A stretch of 37,419 nucleotides of DNA. It comes from Streptomycetaceae bacterium. GTDB taxonomy: Bacteria > Actinomycetota > Actinomycetes > Streptomycetales > Streptomycetaceae. The first letter of the stretch is position 1; each line of letters opens with the position of its first letter. Under the pieces are notes generated by a model that did not search any database, was not told where the DNA came from, and saw nothing but the letters and a program-made list of their open reading frames with translations. The translations under genes were made by a program, and so were the position numbers. Shown one piece after another: positions 23,056-30,971 of the stretch. The stretch is taken from NCBI GenBank assembly GCA_019243445.1, contig JAFAUH010000171.1, positions 1 through 37,419 on the forward strand, given 5' to 3'.

Positions 23056-23362
23056 CTGGCGGATGGCCTGTCAGTGGTTCACCGGCTGTGTCTGGATCTT
23101 CCAGCGGTGGTGTGCGTATGTTGCTGGTCGCCGCCGGGAGCCCGCCTGGCGGACCACTGACGCACAAGGAGAAGGAGGGGCTGTGAGACGTGCACCGCCC
23201 GGCCCCGTATAAGGCACCGGCGCCTGAGAGTTCGCTTCTCTCAGACGCCAGACAGCCCATGACACTCCCGCCCTCTGCAGGGGCGAGAGATCACCAACCA
23301 ACACCGCGCCGGCCCTTACCCACAGGATCAACCGGAACGGCATCACTTCAGGAGAGTGTCGC
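23056..23362. other. 307-bp intergenic region ahead of the replication module, with a 12-bp stem-loop
   Basis: No confident gene is present. A 22-codon frame starts at 23119 and ends at 23186 after a purine-rich AAGGAGAAGGAGG, which could be part of a leader. A stem-loop is found at 23219-23249. The region probably holds the promoter of the 23363 operon. Confidence 0.4.
23219..23249 (+). terminator. 12-bp stem-loop (one mismatch)
   Basis: Arms GGCGCCTGAGAG (23219-23230) and CTCTCAGACGCC (23238-23249) flank a 7-base loop. It lies 163 bases after the sortase stop and 113 bases before the 23363 start. It may be a terminator or a leader structure controlling the replication genes. Confidence 0.4.
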
Positions 23363-23686
23363 ATGCATACTGCCCTGCGCAAAAGGCCCGATCGCCCGGC
23401 CTGCGCGGCAGCCCCCACCCCTCGCGCCCAGAACCTGGCACAGCGCCTGTCGGCGATGCTGCCCCAGGCTGCTGCGGTCCACGTCCAACTGCTCGACGGC
23501 CGCCGTACCCGCTGGCCGCATCTGGAATTGACGGCCACTGATGCGGTCGGAGCCGAGGTGCGCGTCAATCGTGCTCAGGCGCTGACCGCCGCCCGCGCGG
23601 TCATCCGTACCCACCCGGACGCCAGCTGGCAGCGCGGTCACACCTTCGACCTGCGCACCGCGCTGCTCGATGGAGGTGCTGTCTGA
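23363..23686 (+). CDS. hypothetical protein, 107 aa, first gene of the replication module
   Basis: This small protein starts at ATG 23363 behind AGGAG. The N-terminal 25 residues are basic and disordered. The rest (LAQRLSAMLPQAAAVHVQLLDG to TFDLRTALLDGGAV) looks like a compact alpha/beta domain. No known motif is visible. Its TGA overlaps the next ATG (TGATG), so it is translationally coupled to the replisome-organizer-like gene and presumably helps in replication or its control. Similar small genes often precede replication genes in Streptomyces mobile elements, but I cannot name a family. Confidence 0.7.
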   Translation: MHTALRKRPDRPACAAAPTPRAQNLAQRLSAMLPQAAAVHVQLLDGRRTRWPHLELTATDAVGAEVRVNRAQALTAARAVIRTHPDASWQRGHTFDLRTALLDGGAV

Positions 23687-24771
23687 TGGCCCGCATCCGC
23701 ACCATCAAGCCCGAGATGTTCGAGTCGGAGTCTTTGGCTGAGTGTTCGGTCACCGCCATGCTGACTTTCATCGGGCTGCTGACCCAGGCCGATGACTCTG
23801 GTCGGCACCGCGACAACCCCGCGATCATCGCCGGGCGTTTGTGGGCGCTGCGTCCAGAGCACACCGCCGCGCATGTCGCCCAGGATCTGGAGGAGTTGGC
23901 TGCCGCCGACTTGATCTGCCGGTACACCGGCTGCGACGGGCGTACCTGGCTCCACATCACGACCTGGGAGCAGCACCAGAAGATCAACAAGCGCACCGCG
24001 TCGCGCGTACCGCGCTGCCCCAGCCACCAAGGCAAGCAGCAGTGCGGCAAGTGCCAGGCCGCCGACTGCCCCGCCGTGCGTCCGCAGGCCGCCGCTTCCA
24101 CTGCCGCGACTCCTCCAGGAGCGCTCCGGGAGGAGTCCGGGAGCCATTCCGGAGGGCTGCGCTGTCCGGTTTCGCCGGGCGGCGCCCCGGCACAAGCCGC
24201 TGCCGCCGCCGAGGGACCCCCGGCGATGCCGCTCGATGACCACCTCGGCACCGCCGCGACACCTTCTACGAAAACCGCAGGTCGGAAGGCGTTCCAGGAG
24301 GACTCCCGGAGGAGGACGGGAGAACGGCGGGAGGACTCCCTCTCTGGATCTAGGATCGTGGATCCTGGATCTTTCCTTACGGGGCGCACCGCGCCCGTGC
24401 CCGATGCCGCCTCCGAGTCGGTCTCGGCGAAGGAGTTGGTGGCTGAGTACGTCCGAGGCTGCGCTCATCGCCCGCCGGAGGACTTCCTCGGGCTTTTGGG
24501 GCGGAAGATCCGGACGCTGCTGGAGGAGGGCTTCGCGTCGGAGCCGATCCGCACTGCCTTGGACCGGTTGCGGGCCAAGGGGCTGCACCCGAGCGTCTTG
24601 CCGAGCCTGGTCAACGAGGTCCTCAACGCCTCACTGCAGCAGGCCGCCTTGGCGCCGCCTGCCGCCTCCGCCTCCGGCGCGGGGCCCTGGGCCAGCACCG
24701 GCACCGCCGTGTACACGCCGTATCTCAACCCCACCGCGCCCGAACCGACGACGTTTGGAGGCCGCCTGTGA
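23686..24771 (+). CDS. replisome-organizer-like replication initiation protein
   Basis: In this 361-residue protein the first 110 residues (MARIRTIKPEMFESESLAEC, LTFIGLLTQADDSGRHRDNP, LEELAAADLICRY) match the winged-helix DNA-binding domain of phage and plasmid replisome organizers. A cysteine-rich segment (CPSHQGKQQCGKCQAADCP) follows, then about 120 residues of low-complexity linker, then a helical C-terminal domain (AEYVRGCAHRPPEDFLGLLG to LPSLVNEVLN) that may contact the helicase loader. The next gene is a DnaC-like ATPase overlapping by GTGA, the expected partner. The linker DNA carries a 30-bp palindrome and a four-unit 7-bp tandem repeat. The gene therefore probably contains the element's replication origin. 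Confidence 0.75.
   Translation: MARIRTIKPEMFESESLAECSVTAMLTFIGLLTQADDSGRHRDNPAIIAGRLWALRPEHTAAHVAQDLEELAAADLICRYTGCDGRTWLHITTWEQHQKINKRTASRVPRCPSHQGKQQCGKCQAADCPAVRPQAAASTAATPPGALREESGSHSGGLRCPVSPGGAPAQAAAAAEGPPAMPLDDHLGTAATPSTKTAGRKAFQEDSRRRTGERREDSLSGSRIVDPGSFLTGRTAPVPDAASESVSAKELVAEYVRGCAHRPPEDFLGLLGRKIRTLLEEGFASEPIRTALDRLRAKGLHPSVLPSLVNEVLNASLQQAALAPPAASASGAGPWASTGTAVYTPYLNPTAPEPTTFGGRL
24108..24137. repeat. 30-bp near-perfect palindrome inside the rep gene
   Basis: Outer arms GACTCCTCC (24108-24116) and GGAGGAGTC (24129-24137) surround an inner perfect palindrome GGAGCGCTCC (24118-24127). Only the two bases joining the arms do not match. It lies in the linker-coding part of the replisome-organizer gene and could be an initiator-binding site. 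Confidence 0.7.
24297..24372. repeat. iteron-like repeats: two GGAGGACTCCC copies and four 7-bp tandem units
   Basis: GGAGGACTCCC occurs at 24297-24307 and 24330-24340, 33 bp apart, about three helical turns. Directly after it, GGATC recurs at 24346, 24353, 24360 and 24367 with an exact 7-bp period (unit WGGATCN, spanning 24345-24372). The protein encoded here is unstructured linker, so a cis-acting role, such as the origin, is a good explanation. Confidence 0.65.
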
Positions 24772-25523
24772 CCCGCTCCCGTCTCACCGACCCGCAGCCC
24801 GCCATCGGTGAGCGGCTCCACGCCCGCCTGAAGGCGAAGCTGGCCGAACGCGGCATCGACCCGACCGCGCCGCTGCCGGACACCCCGGAGCCGATCCCGG
24901 CCCTAGAAACCGCCCAAAGGCGCATTCCGGTCGACTACCGCGACGCACTGCCCGAGCATCCCGACGTCGCCGCCTGGGTGCGCGTCATCGCCGATGCCGC
25001 CGTGGCACCGAACGCCGACGGACTCCACCCGCACTACGGCACGGCCGGACGCCGCAGGATCGCCCACGGCCCGTCGTTGCTGCTGTGGGGAGGCACCGGC
25101 GCCGGCAAGACCCACCAGGCGTACGGGGCGATCCGGGCCCTGACCGCCGCCGGGTGCGCGGTGACCTGGCACGCGACCACCGCCGCTGACTTGTACGCCG
25201 CGATGCGCCCACAAGCTGGTGTAGACCCGGAGCACCTGCTGCGCCGGATCGTGCGGACACCGCTGCTGCTGTTGGACGATCTCGGCGCTGCCAAGGGTTC
25301 GGAGTGGACCGAGGAGATCACCTTCCGGTTGGTGAACTGGCGCTGCCAGAACCGCTTGCCGACGATCTTCACCACGAACCTGCCGCCGGTGCGCGACCGC
25401 GATGTGTCCCCTCAGCAGCCGGTCCTGCGCGACAAGATCGGCGACCGCGTCCTGTCGCGCCTGTCCGGCATGTGCATGCCGGTCCATTTCACCGGCCCGG
25501 ACCGACGCTTCTTGCACCGCTGA
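24768..25523 (+). CDS. DnaC/IstB-like helicase-loader ATPase
   Basis: This 251-residue AAA+ protein starts at the GTG overlapping the previous stop (GTGA). Walker A is WGGTGAGKTHQ at residues 107-117 and Walker B is LLLLDDLGA near residue 167. TIFTTNLP is sensor 1 and DRVLSRLSGM the sensor 2 arginine region, as in DnaC and phage helicase loaders. It would place the replicative DnaB helicase at an origin opened by the upstream replisome-organizer-like protein. The N-terminal 100 residues are less conserved and probably bind helicase or initiator. The combination of organizer and loader defines a theta-type replication module. Confidence 0.85.
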   Translation: MTRSRLTDPQPAIGERLHARLKAKLAERGIDPTAPLPDTPEPIPALETAQRRIPVDYRDALPEHPDVAAWVRVIADAAVAPNADGLHPHYGTAGRRRIAHGPSLLLWGGTGAGKTHQAYGAIRALTAAGCAVTWHATTAADLYAAMRPQAGVDPEHLLRRIVRTPLLLLDDLGAAKGSEWTEEITFRLVNWRCQNRLPTIFTTNLPPVRDRDVSPQQPVLRDKIGDRVLSRLSGMCMPVHFTGPDRRFLHR

Positions 25524-25647
25524 ACCGGTCTGACTCGCAACCGACTTCACCTTTGGTGCGGCACCGCCGCGCCCCTGCCCCGCCTCTACGCCGCGCTCCG
25601 CTGCACCTGCCCATCGCCGGTGCCGCGCGAGCCGCGGGCCCGTCGAG

Positions 25648-26295
25648 GTGTATCCGGAGCCTGACTTGCGTTACCTCACCACCCACGACGCCGCTCAGCC
25701 GACGCTGCGCGGGATCGCCGACCACAGCTGGCAGGTCCGGGGCCTGTGCCATGGCATGCCGGCCGAGGACGCCGACGAGCTGTTCTTCCATACGCCCCGT
25801 GACCACGAGGCCATCGCCGAGGCCAAGTCCATCTGCGGCCGGTGCCCGGTCAAGAAGGACTGCTTCAACTACGCCCTTGATAACGAGATCCGCTTCGGGC
25901 TGTGGGGCGGGCTGACCGAGTCCGAGCGCCGCCCCTGGCACACCAAGGTCAGCAAACGTCTGGACTACAGCCGGGTACGCGCCGCCTTCCAGGGCCGCGA
26001 CGTGCGCCTTAGCGATGCCGAACGCGAGGCCGTCATCCGGCACGCCTACGTCCGCGGCTGGAGCCCCGAGCGCCTCGCCTACACCCTCCAGCTCGAACTC
26101 GACTGGACCCGCGACCTGATGCGCCAGGCGGCCCACGCCGTCGCCGACCGCGATCGGTACTGGGGCCTGTACGACGAGACCGACACCACCGACGACGAGG
26201 GCGCCCACGACGACCAGGACGAGGGCGCCACCTCGCCTGTGCCTCGCCAGGTGCAGACCAACGCCCTGATCACCGCGCTGGGAAAAGCCGCATGA
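25648..26295 (+). CDS. WhiB-family iron-sulfur transcription factor
   Basis: This 215-residue protein starts at GTG 25648. The four cluster ligands are C34, C63, C66 and C72 (CHG, then SICGRCPVKKDC), followed by the hallmark FGLWGGLTESERR turn. After the WhiB domain come about 100 residues including a helical DLMRQAAHAVADRDRYW segment and an acidic tail, longer than typical chromosomal WhiB proteins. WhiB proteins bind sigma factors or DNA and respond to redox or nitric oxide. Copies on Streptomyces plasmids and phages are common and may tune transfer or host development. Its stop overlaps the DUF2637 start (ATGA). The 124 bases before it show no gene. Confidence 0.88.
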   Translation: MYPEPDLRYLTTHDAAQPTLRGIADHSWQVRGLCHGMPAEDADELFFHTPRDHEAIAEAKSICGRCPVKKDCFNYALDNEIRFGLWGGLTESERRPWHTKVSKRLDYSRVRAAFQGRDVRLSDAEREAVIRHAYVRGWSPERLAYTLQLELDWTRDLMRQAAHAVADRDRYWGLYDETDTTDDEGAHDDQDEGATSPVPRQVQTNALITALGKAA

Positions 26296-27977
26296 CTCAC
26301 CCCATCGCCCTACCCCTCGCCATCGCCCCCATCGCACTCTCGCCCCTTCTCACGGCCCTTGTCGCGCTGCCCGTGGTCGCCGTGCTGCTGGCCGGATGGC
26401 TGATCCGGCGCAGCCGGGCCCGAGCGAGCAGCGGGCGATCCGGCGCTCCTGCGGTGTGGGTCGCGGCCCTGGCTGCTGTCGGCTGCACCGTCTACAGCGC
26501 CGACACCAGTTGGCGGTTCGCTGCCGATTACCTGGACATGGCCGGCACGGCGGAGCGGGCCGCCATGTTCGGTGCCGCGGAACTGGCGCTGTTCGCCACG
26601 GCGCTGATGGCCCGGCAGAATCTGGGCAGTCTGGGGGCACCGGGTCTGCCGGGGATCTTGGTCTGGGTGATCACTGGGGTGCAGGTCATTCCCGCCTATG
26701 CCGAGTCGGGCCCGGTGGGCGGGACCGTGCGTGCCTTCGTCGGCCCGATCATGGCAGCGCTGCTGTGGCATCAGGCCATGGGTATCGAGCTGCGGCTGCG
26801 CGCACCGCAAGCCGCCTCTCAGGGGATCTTGTCTGTCCTCGGACGGGAGGTACGCGAGCGGTTGCTGTCCCGCCTCGGGGTCGCTGAACGTGATCGCGAT
26901 GCCGCTCAGATCACCCGCGACCGGGCCACCGCCCAGGCGGTCGCGCTGGCTGCCCGCCTGGCTGAGCGGTCTCCGCAGCGGCGCGAGAACTGGCGGGGCC
27001 AGCGGATCACGCGTCGGCTGTCCAAGGCGCTCGCACGGGCCGGTGTGGGCACCGACTTGAAGCAGCGGCGTGAACTTTTGGACCAGCTCGCCGCCCGCCA
27101 GCATGCCACGGCGCTGGCAACCGTCGATCTGCCCTCGCCTTGGACACAGCCCCTGCGGGACCAGGACGAGGACGATGACTACGCAGACCGGCGCCTCTTC
27201 CGCCTGCCCGCCGCCGACCGGATGGCGATCGGGGACCAGCCACGTCGTCGGCTCCGCACGGTCCCCGACGCCGGTCCCCAAGCCGACACCTCGCCGATCA
27301 CAGACCGCCGAGAAGGGGACCGTGCGGGACCGAGTACGGGGACCGGGCCCACCGAGAGCGGGGACCGTCCCCACACGGTCCCCAACATCAAGGACCGCAC
27401 TTCGGCCGGGGACCGTGCCGACGAGGAGGACTCGCGCCTGGCCGTCGGTGCCGACGAGTCCGGGGACGAGGCGGACGGAGGCGCCAGGCACGCCCGCGAA
27501 ACCGCTGCTCAGGGCGCCACAGGCCCGTCCCCGTCCCCGACTCCAGTCCCCGACTACGGGGACCGAGGCCGCCCGGAGGCCGAAGCGGGGACCATGCCCG
27601 GGGACCGGTCCCACACGGTCCCCGATGACGGGGACCGGGACCAGACAGGCACGGTCACCGGGACCGACGAGTCCGGGGACCAACGCCCGGTCCCCGAAAC
27701 CACGTCCCCGTCGGAGGGGGACGGGGACCGGTCCCGGGGTGGCCGAGGCGGGCGGTCCCGACCGAAGCTCTCCGAGGACGAGATCGTCGCCCGGATCCGT
27801 CCCCACGTGCCCGCGGTGCTGGAGCGCGACAAGAACAGCGACATCACGCGCGTCCAACTGCGGGAAATCATGCGCGCCCAGCGCATCTCCATCCGCAACG
27901 ACCGCCTCTCGCCGGTCCTGCAGCGCCTGCGCAGCGAGACAGGCAATCCCACGACGAACAGGAGCCGCGCCCGATGA
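26292..27977 (+). CDS. DUF2637-type membrane protein with repeat-rich C-terminal region
   Basis: This 561-residue protein starts at the ATG overlapping the WhiB stop. About five hydrophobic segments fill residues 8-165, including LLTALVALPVVAVLLAGWLI, VAALAAVGCTVYSA and GLPGILVWVITGVQVIPAYA, matching the DUF2637 family common on Streptomyces plasmids. Residues 170-300 are helical and charged. Residues 310-480 are low-complexity and Gly-Asp-Arg-rich, encoded by many copies of GGGGACC on both strands. The last 75 residues (PKLSEDEIVARIRPHVPAVL to RLSPVLQRLRSETG) look like a small winged-helix domain. It might tether plasmid DNA to the membrane, combining membrane and DNA-binding parts; that is inference. 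Confidence 0.8.
   Translation: MTHPIALPLAIAPIALSPLLTALVALPVVAVLLAGWLIRRSRARASSGRSGAPAVWVAALAAVGCTVYSADTSWRFAADYLDMAGTAERAAMFGAAELALFATALMARQNLGSLGAPGLPGILVWVITGVQVIPAYAESGPVGGTVRAFVGPIMAALLWHQAMGIELRLRAPQAASQGILSVLGREVRERLLSRLGVAERDRDAAQITRDRATAQAVALAARLAERSPQRRENWRGQRITRRLSKALARAGVGTDLKQRRELLDQLAARQHATALATVDLPSPWTQPLRDQDEDDDYADRRLFRLPAADRMAIGDQPRRRLRTVPDAGPQADTSPITDRREGDRAGPSTGTGPTESGDRPHTVPNIKDRTSAGDRADEEDSRLAVGADESGDEADGGARHARETAAQGATGPSPSPTPVPDYGDRGRPEAEAGTMPGDRSHTVPDDGDRDQTGTVTGTDESGDQRPVPETTSPSEGDGDRSRGGRGGRSRPKLSEDEIVARIRPHVPAVLERDKNSDITRVQLREIMRAQRISIRNDRLSPVLQRLRSETGNPTTNRSRAR
27231..27735. repeat. cluster of about 20 GGGGACC/GGTCCCC repeats
   Basis: GGGGAC or its complement GTCCCC appears roughly every 25 bp across 505 bp. 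Examples are 27231, 27261, 27274, 27315, 27338, 27360-27372 (both orientations back to back), 27408, 27462, 27527, 27533, 27546, 27558, 27587, 27675 and 27704. GGGACCGGTCCC forms perfect 12-bp palindromes at 27601-27612 and 27724-27735. All lie inside the DUF2637 gene. They could be partition- or replication-type binding sites, or simply the result of slippage. Confidence 0.75.
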
Positions 27978-28165
27978 AAACCTGCCGACGCTTCACGCGC
28001 ATCAAGGCCGACTTCGAGCAGGACATCCGCTTCCTGCGCAACTATTCCGAGTGCCACCAGGGCACCGCGGCGGCGAAAGCGAGCGCCAAGAACGCCCACA
28101 GCACGAAGCAGCGCATGGCAAAGGCCCTGAGCCGGCACTTCGAAAAATGCCCCGAATGCGGATGA
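27974..28165 (+). CDS. small protein, 63 aa, with C-terminal CPECG
   Basis: The ATG overlaps the DUF2637 stop (ATGA). The protein is basic and helical, with an early Cys (MKTCRRF), a central CHQG, and the terminal KCPECG, which together could bind one zinc ion. Coupling to the upstream gene and clean codon use support translation. It probably belongs to the transfer or mobilization operon, but the function is unknown. Confidence 0.7.
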   Translation: MKTCRRFTRIKADFEQDIRFLRNYSECHQGTAAAKASAKNAHSTKQRMAKALSRHFEKCPECG

Positions 28166-28232
28166 GCCCGCATTCACCGCACGTCACGCTCCCCCCGCAC
28201 CTCTCCCCTTCCGACGCGGTGCCCCCGGCCTG

Positions 28233-28505
28233 ATGTCGAGTCACCGCCCTTCCGACGGAGGTCACGCCATCACATCCCGCCACGCATGCACCCGTTCGGT
28301 GACCGTCGCCGAGGCTGCTGCCTGGGCGGAGGTCCTGGTCCGCTACCGGCTCCTGCACGCCGCCGTACCGGCCCCGGGCGGCCAGTGGCTCATCCAGTAC
28401 GCGCCGGACACACCGGTCCGTGTGCTCGACGGACCGGCCGCCATGCTCGCACTCGCCGCCGACATCCAGCACCGCACCCGCACCATGAGGAGCCGCATCC
28501 GATGA
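28233..28505 (+). CDS. hypothetical protein, 90 aa
   Basis: This small protein from ATG 28233 has a central helix (SVTVAEAAAWAEVLVRYRLL) and strand (QWLIQYAPDTPVRVLDGP), a compact alpha/beta arrangement without recognised motifs. Its TGA overlaps the ATG assigned to mobC (ATGA). Located between DUF2637 and the mobilization genes, it is likely a plasmid accessory protein. The start is uncertain because no strong ribosome site precedes it. Confidence 0.65.
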   Translation: MSSHRPSDGGHAITSRHACTRSVTVAEAAAWAEVLVRYRLLHAAVPAPGGQWLIQYAPDTPVRVLDGPAAMLALAADIQHRTRTMRSRIR

Positions 28506-29134
28506 CCGACTCGAAGACGACCGCCACTCCCACGCCGGGTGAGCCGGAGACCAACTCGACCTCGGCACGAGCAAGTTATCGGCCAAGACACTCTTCCCCG
28601 TCGGGGAAGGTGCCTTGGCCAGAACCCGCCCCGGGGGTGGCGGGTCCGGACCAGCGCCGGGGGGCACTGGTCCGGCAGGCAGCGACCGAGGGCGGATCGC
28701 AGCCGGAAAAGCACACACCGCGCTCCGCGCGCCGCGATGCGAAGAAGCACTCGCGCAAGCGCCCGCCAAAACCACGCGAGCACAAGCGTGTTCACGTGTG
28801 CAGCGTCCGTCTGAACGACGAAGAGAAAACACTGCTCACCGCAGCCGCGACAACAGCCCGTACGACTCTGCCCGCCTTCCTCGCCCGCAGCGGCCTGGCC
28901 GCCGCGCGGGACCTGGACACCACCGCTGCCGCCATCGCCGGCCGACGGGAGCTGGTCACAGAGCTGTTCGCCGCCCGTCGGCACCTCGGGCAGGTCGGCA
29001 ACAACCTCAACCAGGTAGCCCGCGCCCTCAACTCCGGCGGCCGGCCCGCTGAGCTCGACGCCGTGATCGCTGCCGTCCACCGCGCGGTGCACCGCGTTCA
29101 GGACGCCACCGACCGGATGCTCCACCAGATCTAG
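28502..29134 (+). CDS. MobC-like relaxosome accessory protein
   Basis: This 210-residue protein starts at the ATG overlapping the previous stop. The first 95 residues are low-complexity, and their DNA holds three hairpins. Residues 97-210 carry the MobC pattern: a ribbon-helix-helix-like start (HVCSVRLNDEEKTLLTAAA), then ARTTLPAFLARSGL and the characteristic NNLNQVARALNSGG. MobC proteins bind oriT and open DNA for the relaxase, and the relaxase follows 14 bases later. Because the N-terminal part looks unconstrained as protein, the true start may lie further downstream, leaving the hairpins as an intergenic oriT. Confidence 0.8.
   Translation: MTDSKTTATPTPGEPETNSTSARASYRPRHSSPSGKVPWPEPAPGVAGPDQRRGALVRQAATEGGSQPEKHTPRSARRDAKKHSRKRPPKPREHKRVHVCSVRLNDEEKTLLTAAATTARTTLPAFLARSGLAAARDLDTTAAAIAGRRELVTELFAARRHLGQVGNNLNQVARALNSGGRPAELDAVIAAVHRAVHRVQDATDRMLHQI
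28581..28675. other. candidate origin of transfer (oriT) with nested inverted repeats
   Basis: The first hairpin (28581-28620) has 18-bp arms, GGCCAAG-CAC-CTTCCCC in outline, with one bulged base, one mismatch and a GTC loop. A second runs 28625-28644 (CCCGCC/GGCGGG). A third has perfect 9-bp arms, CCGGACCAG (28646-28654) and its complement (28667-28675). The cluster directly precedes the conserved part of mobC and the relaxase, the usual place of oriT. The nick site is not identified. Confidence 0.5.
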
Positions 29135-29148
29135 GACCAACCCCCAGC

Positions 29149-30876
29149 ATGATCCCCAGGATCCACAAGCGCGGGAAGCGCACCATCGGCCTGCTGTACT
29201 ACCTGTACGGGCCCGGCACGCACGAGGAGCACATCGACCCCCACCTCGTGGCGTCCTGGGACAACAACGCCCCCGACCCGGGCCGCGACCCACAAGCCAC
29301 CCTCAAGCAGCTCCAGCGTCTGCTGGACCAGCCACTGCACAACATCGACGAGGCCGACCGCCCGGCCAAGTACGTGTGGCACCTGTCAGTCCGCAACGCC
29401 GCCGAGGACCGCATCCTGACCGACGAAGAATGGGGGGATATCGCCCGGCGCATGGTCGCCGCCGCCGGCATCGATACCCCCGACGAAGCGGCCGGATGCC
29501 GCTGGGCAGCCGTACGGCACGCGGACGACCACATCCACATCATCGCCACCCTGGTCCGCGAGGACGGCTACAAGCCCGACCTCGACCACGACGCCGCCCG
29601 CGTCCAGGCCGAAGCCCGTCTCCTGGAAACCGAGTTGGGGCTGCGCCGCCTCAACCGCGGGGACGGCACCGCCGCCCAGCGGCCCACCAGCGCCGAACGC
29701 CACAAAGCGACACGGAAGAAGAAGGAGCGCACTGCGCGCGAGGAGCTGCGGGAGACCGTCCGCCGGGCGGTAGCTGGCGCCCACAGCGAGGAGGAGTTCT
29801 TCGACCGGCTCGCCGCTGCCGGCCTGCTGATCCGCCGCCGCGTCGCACCCTCGGGCGATCTGCTCGGCTATACCGTCGCGCTGCCCGACGACCGCAACAA
29901 GGACGGCGAGCCGGTGTTCTATTCGGGCTCCAAGCTTGCCCCGGACCTGTCCCTGCCCCGCATCCGCGAACGCTGGTCCGGCCAAGCCCAACCGAGCGGG
30001 AACAGTGAGGCACAACCGAGCCAGGGCCCTCGGTCTGCCGCGAGCGGACCGGCCTCGGCACGCCGCCGTGCGGCCACCGCAGCCTGGCAGGCGGTGCTGA
30101 CCGTCGACCAGGGTGACGACGCGCTGATCGCGGCGCAGATCGCGGCGGCCGGCGAGGTCCTCGACGCCCTCGCCAAGACCTCCGCCGCCCACACCCGCCA
30201 GCAGCTGCGGGAAGCCGCCTCCGCATTCGAGCGGGCCTCCCGCTCCCACATCCGGGCCGCGCGCGGACACGACCGCGCCCTGCGAACCGCCGCCCGCGAC
30301 CTCATCTACAGCGGCCCAGCCCTCGGCCGCGGAGAAGACGGGGCCACCACGGCGATGCTGATCGACATGGCGTTCTTCCTCGTCACCGCCGCCGCGAACT
30401 GGCACGCCAAGAAGCAGCACGCCCAACAGGCCGCCGCCGCACAGCAGGCCGCCGAACACCTACGCGCCGCCTACCAGGCAGCCGCCACCCACCCCATGGC
30501 CATCCTCTACCAGCGAGGCCGCCACCTGTCCCAGCCACTGCAGCGCCAGCAGGCCGCGTACCTACACCAGGCGGTGCCGGAGCTGGCCGAGCAGATCCTG
30601 GCCGAGCCCGGCTGGTACGCGCTGGCCGCCACCCTCGCCGACGCCGAGGCCACCGGCCACCAACCCGCAGCCCTGCTGGCCGAAGCTGCCGCCCGCCGCG
30701 AACTCGACACCGCGGAATCAGTCAGCGACGTGCTGGTGTGGCGGCTGCGCCGCATGGCCGACCTGCCCGCCGACGCCTCGACCATGCCCCTCGATACCAG
30801 CACCACCAAGCGGCCGTCCTCGCGTCCGGCCAGTCCCTCCCAGGACCGCCAGGACCAGCGGCGCAAAGCCAGATGA
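29149..30876 (+). CDS. HUH-type relaxase/mobilization nuclease
   Basis: This 575-residue protein starts at ATG 29149. The N-terminal 300 residues form the relaxase: an early tyrosine-rich segment GLLYYLYGPG (candidate nucleophiles Y17, Y18, Y20) and the three-histidine metal motif HADDHIHI (H124, H128, H130), preceded by AKYVWHLSVRN. This is the layout of MOBP-type actinobacterial relaxases. It would nick one strand at oriT and pilot it to a recipient. Residues 310-575 are Ala/Gln-rich helices (for example RHLSQPLQRQQAAYLHQAV), perhaps for contact with the transfer machinery. MobC lies immediately upstream. Its stop overlaps another in-frame ATG at 30873. Confidence 0.88.
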   Translation: MIPRIHKRGKRTIGLLYYLYGPGTHEEHIDPHLVASWDNNAPDPGRDPQATLKQLQRLLDQPLHNIDEADRPAKYVWHLSVRNAAEDRILTDEEWGDIARRMVAAAGIDTPDEAAGCRWAAVRHADDHIHIIATLVREDGYKPDLDHDAARVQAEARLLETELGLRRLNRGDGTAAQRPTSAERHKATRKKKERTAREELRETVRRAVAGAHSEEEFFDRLAAAGLLIRRRVAPSGDLLGYTVALPDDRNKDGEPVFYSGSKLAPDLSLPRIRERWSGQAQPSGNSEAQPSQGPRSAASGPASARRRAATAAWQAVLTVDQGDDALIAAQIAAAGEVLDALAKTSAAHTRQQLREAASAFERASRSHIRAARGHDRALRTAARDLIYSGPALGRGEDGATTAMLIDMAFFLVTAAANWHAKKQHAQQAAAAQQAAEHLRAAYQAAATHPMAILYQRGRHLSQPLQRQQAAYLHQAVPELAEQILAEPGWYALAATLADAEATGHQPAALLAEAAARRELDTAESVSDVLVWRLRRMADLPADASTMPLDTSTTKRPSSRPASPSQDRQDQRRKAR

Positions 30877-30971
30877 ATTACAGAATTTGTGAGTTGCAGC
30901 AGATCAGACGCTCGCAGCATGCTCTGTGCGGCCCACAGGACGAAGCAGAAGACGAAGGAGAAGGAGTCGGC

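Noticed and set aside
27231-27735. GGGGACC repeats as a CRISPR array
   Set aside because: The units are short, irregularly spaced, in both orientations and inside a coding region.
26310-27857. 515-codon minus-strand frame under the DUF2637 gene
   Set aside because: It is a shadow created by the GGGGACC repeats and GC bias; the plus strand has membrane helices and coupled neighbours.
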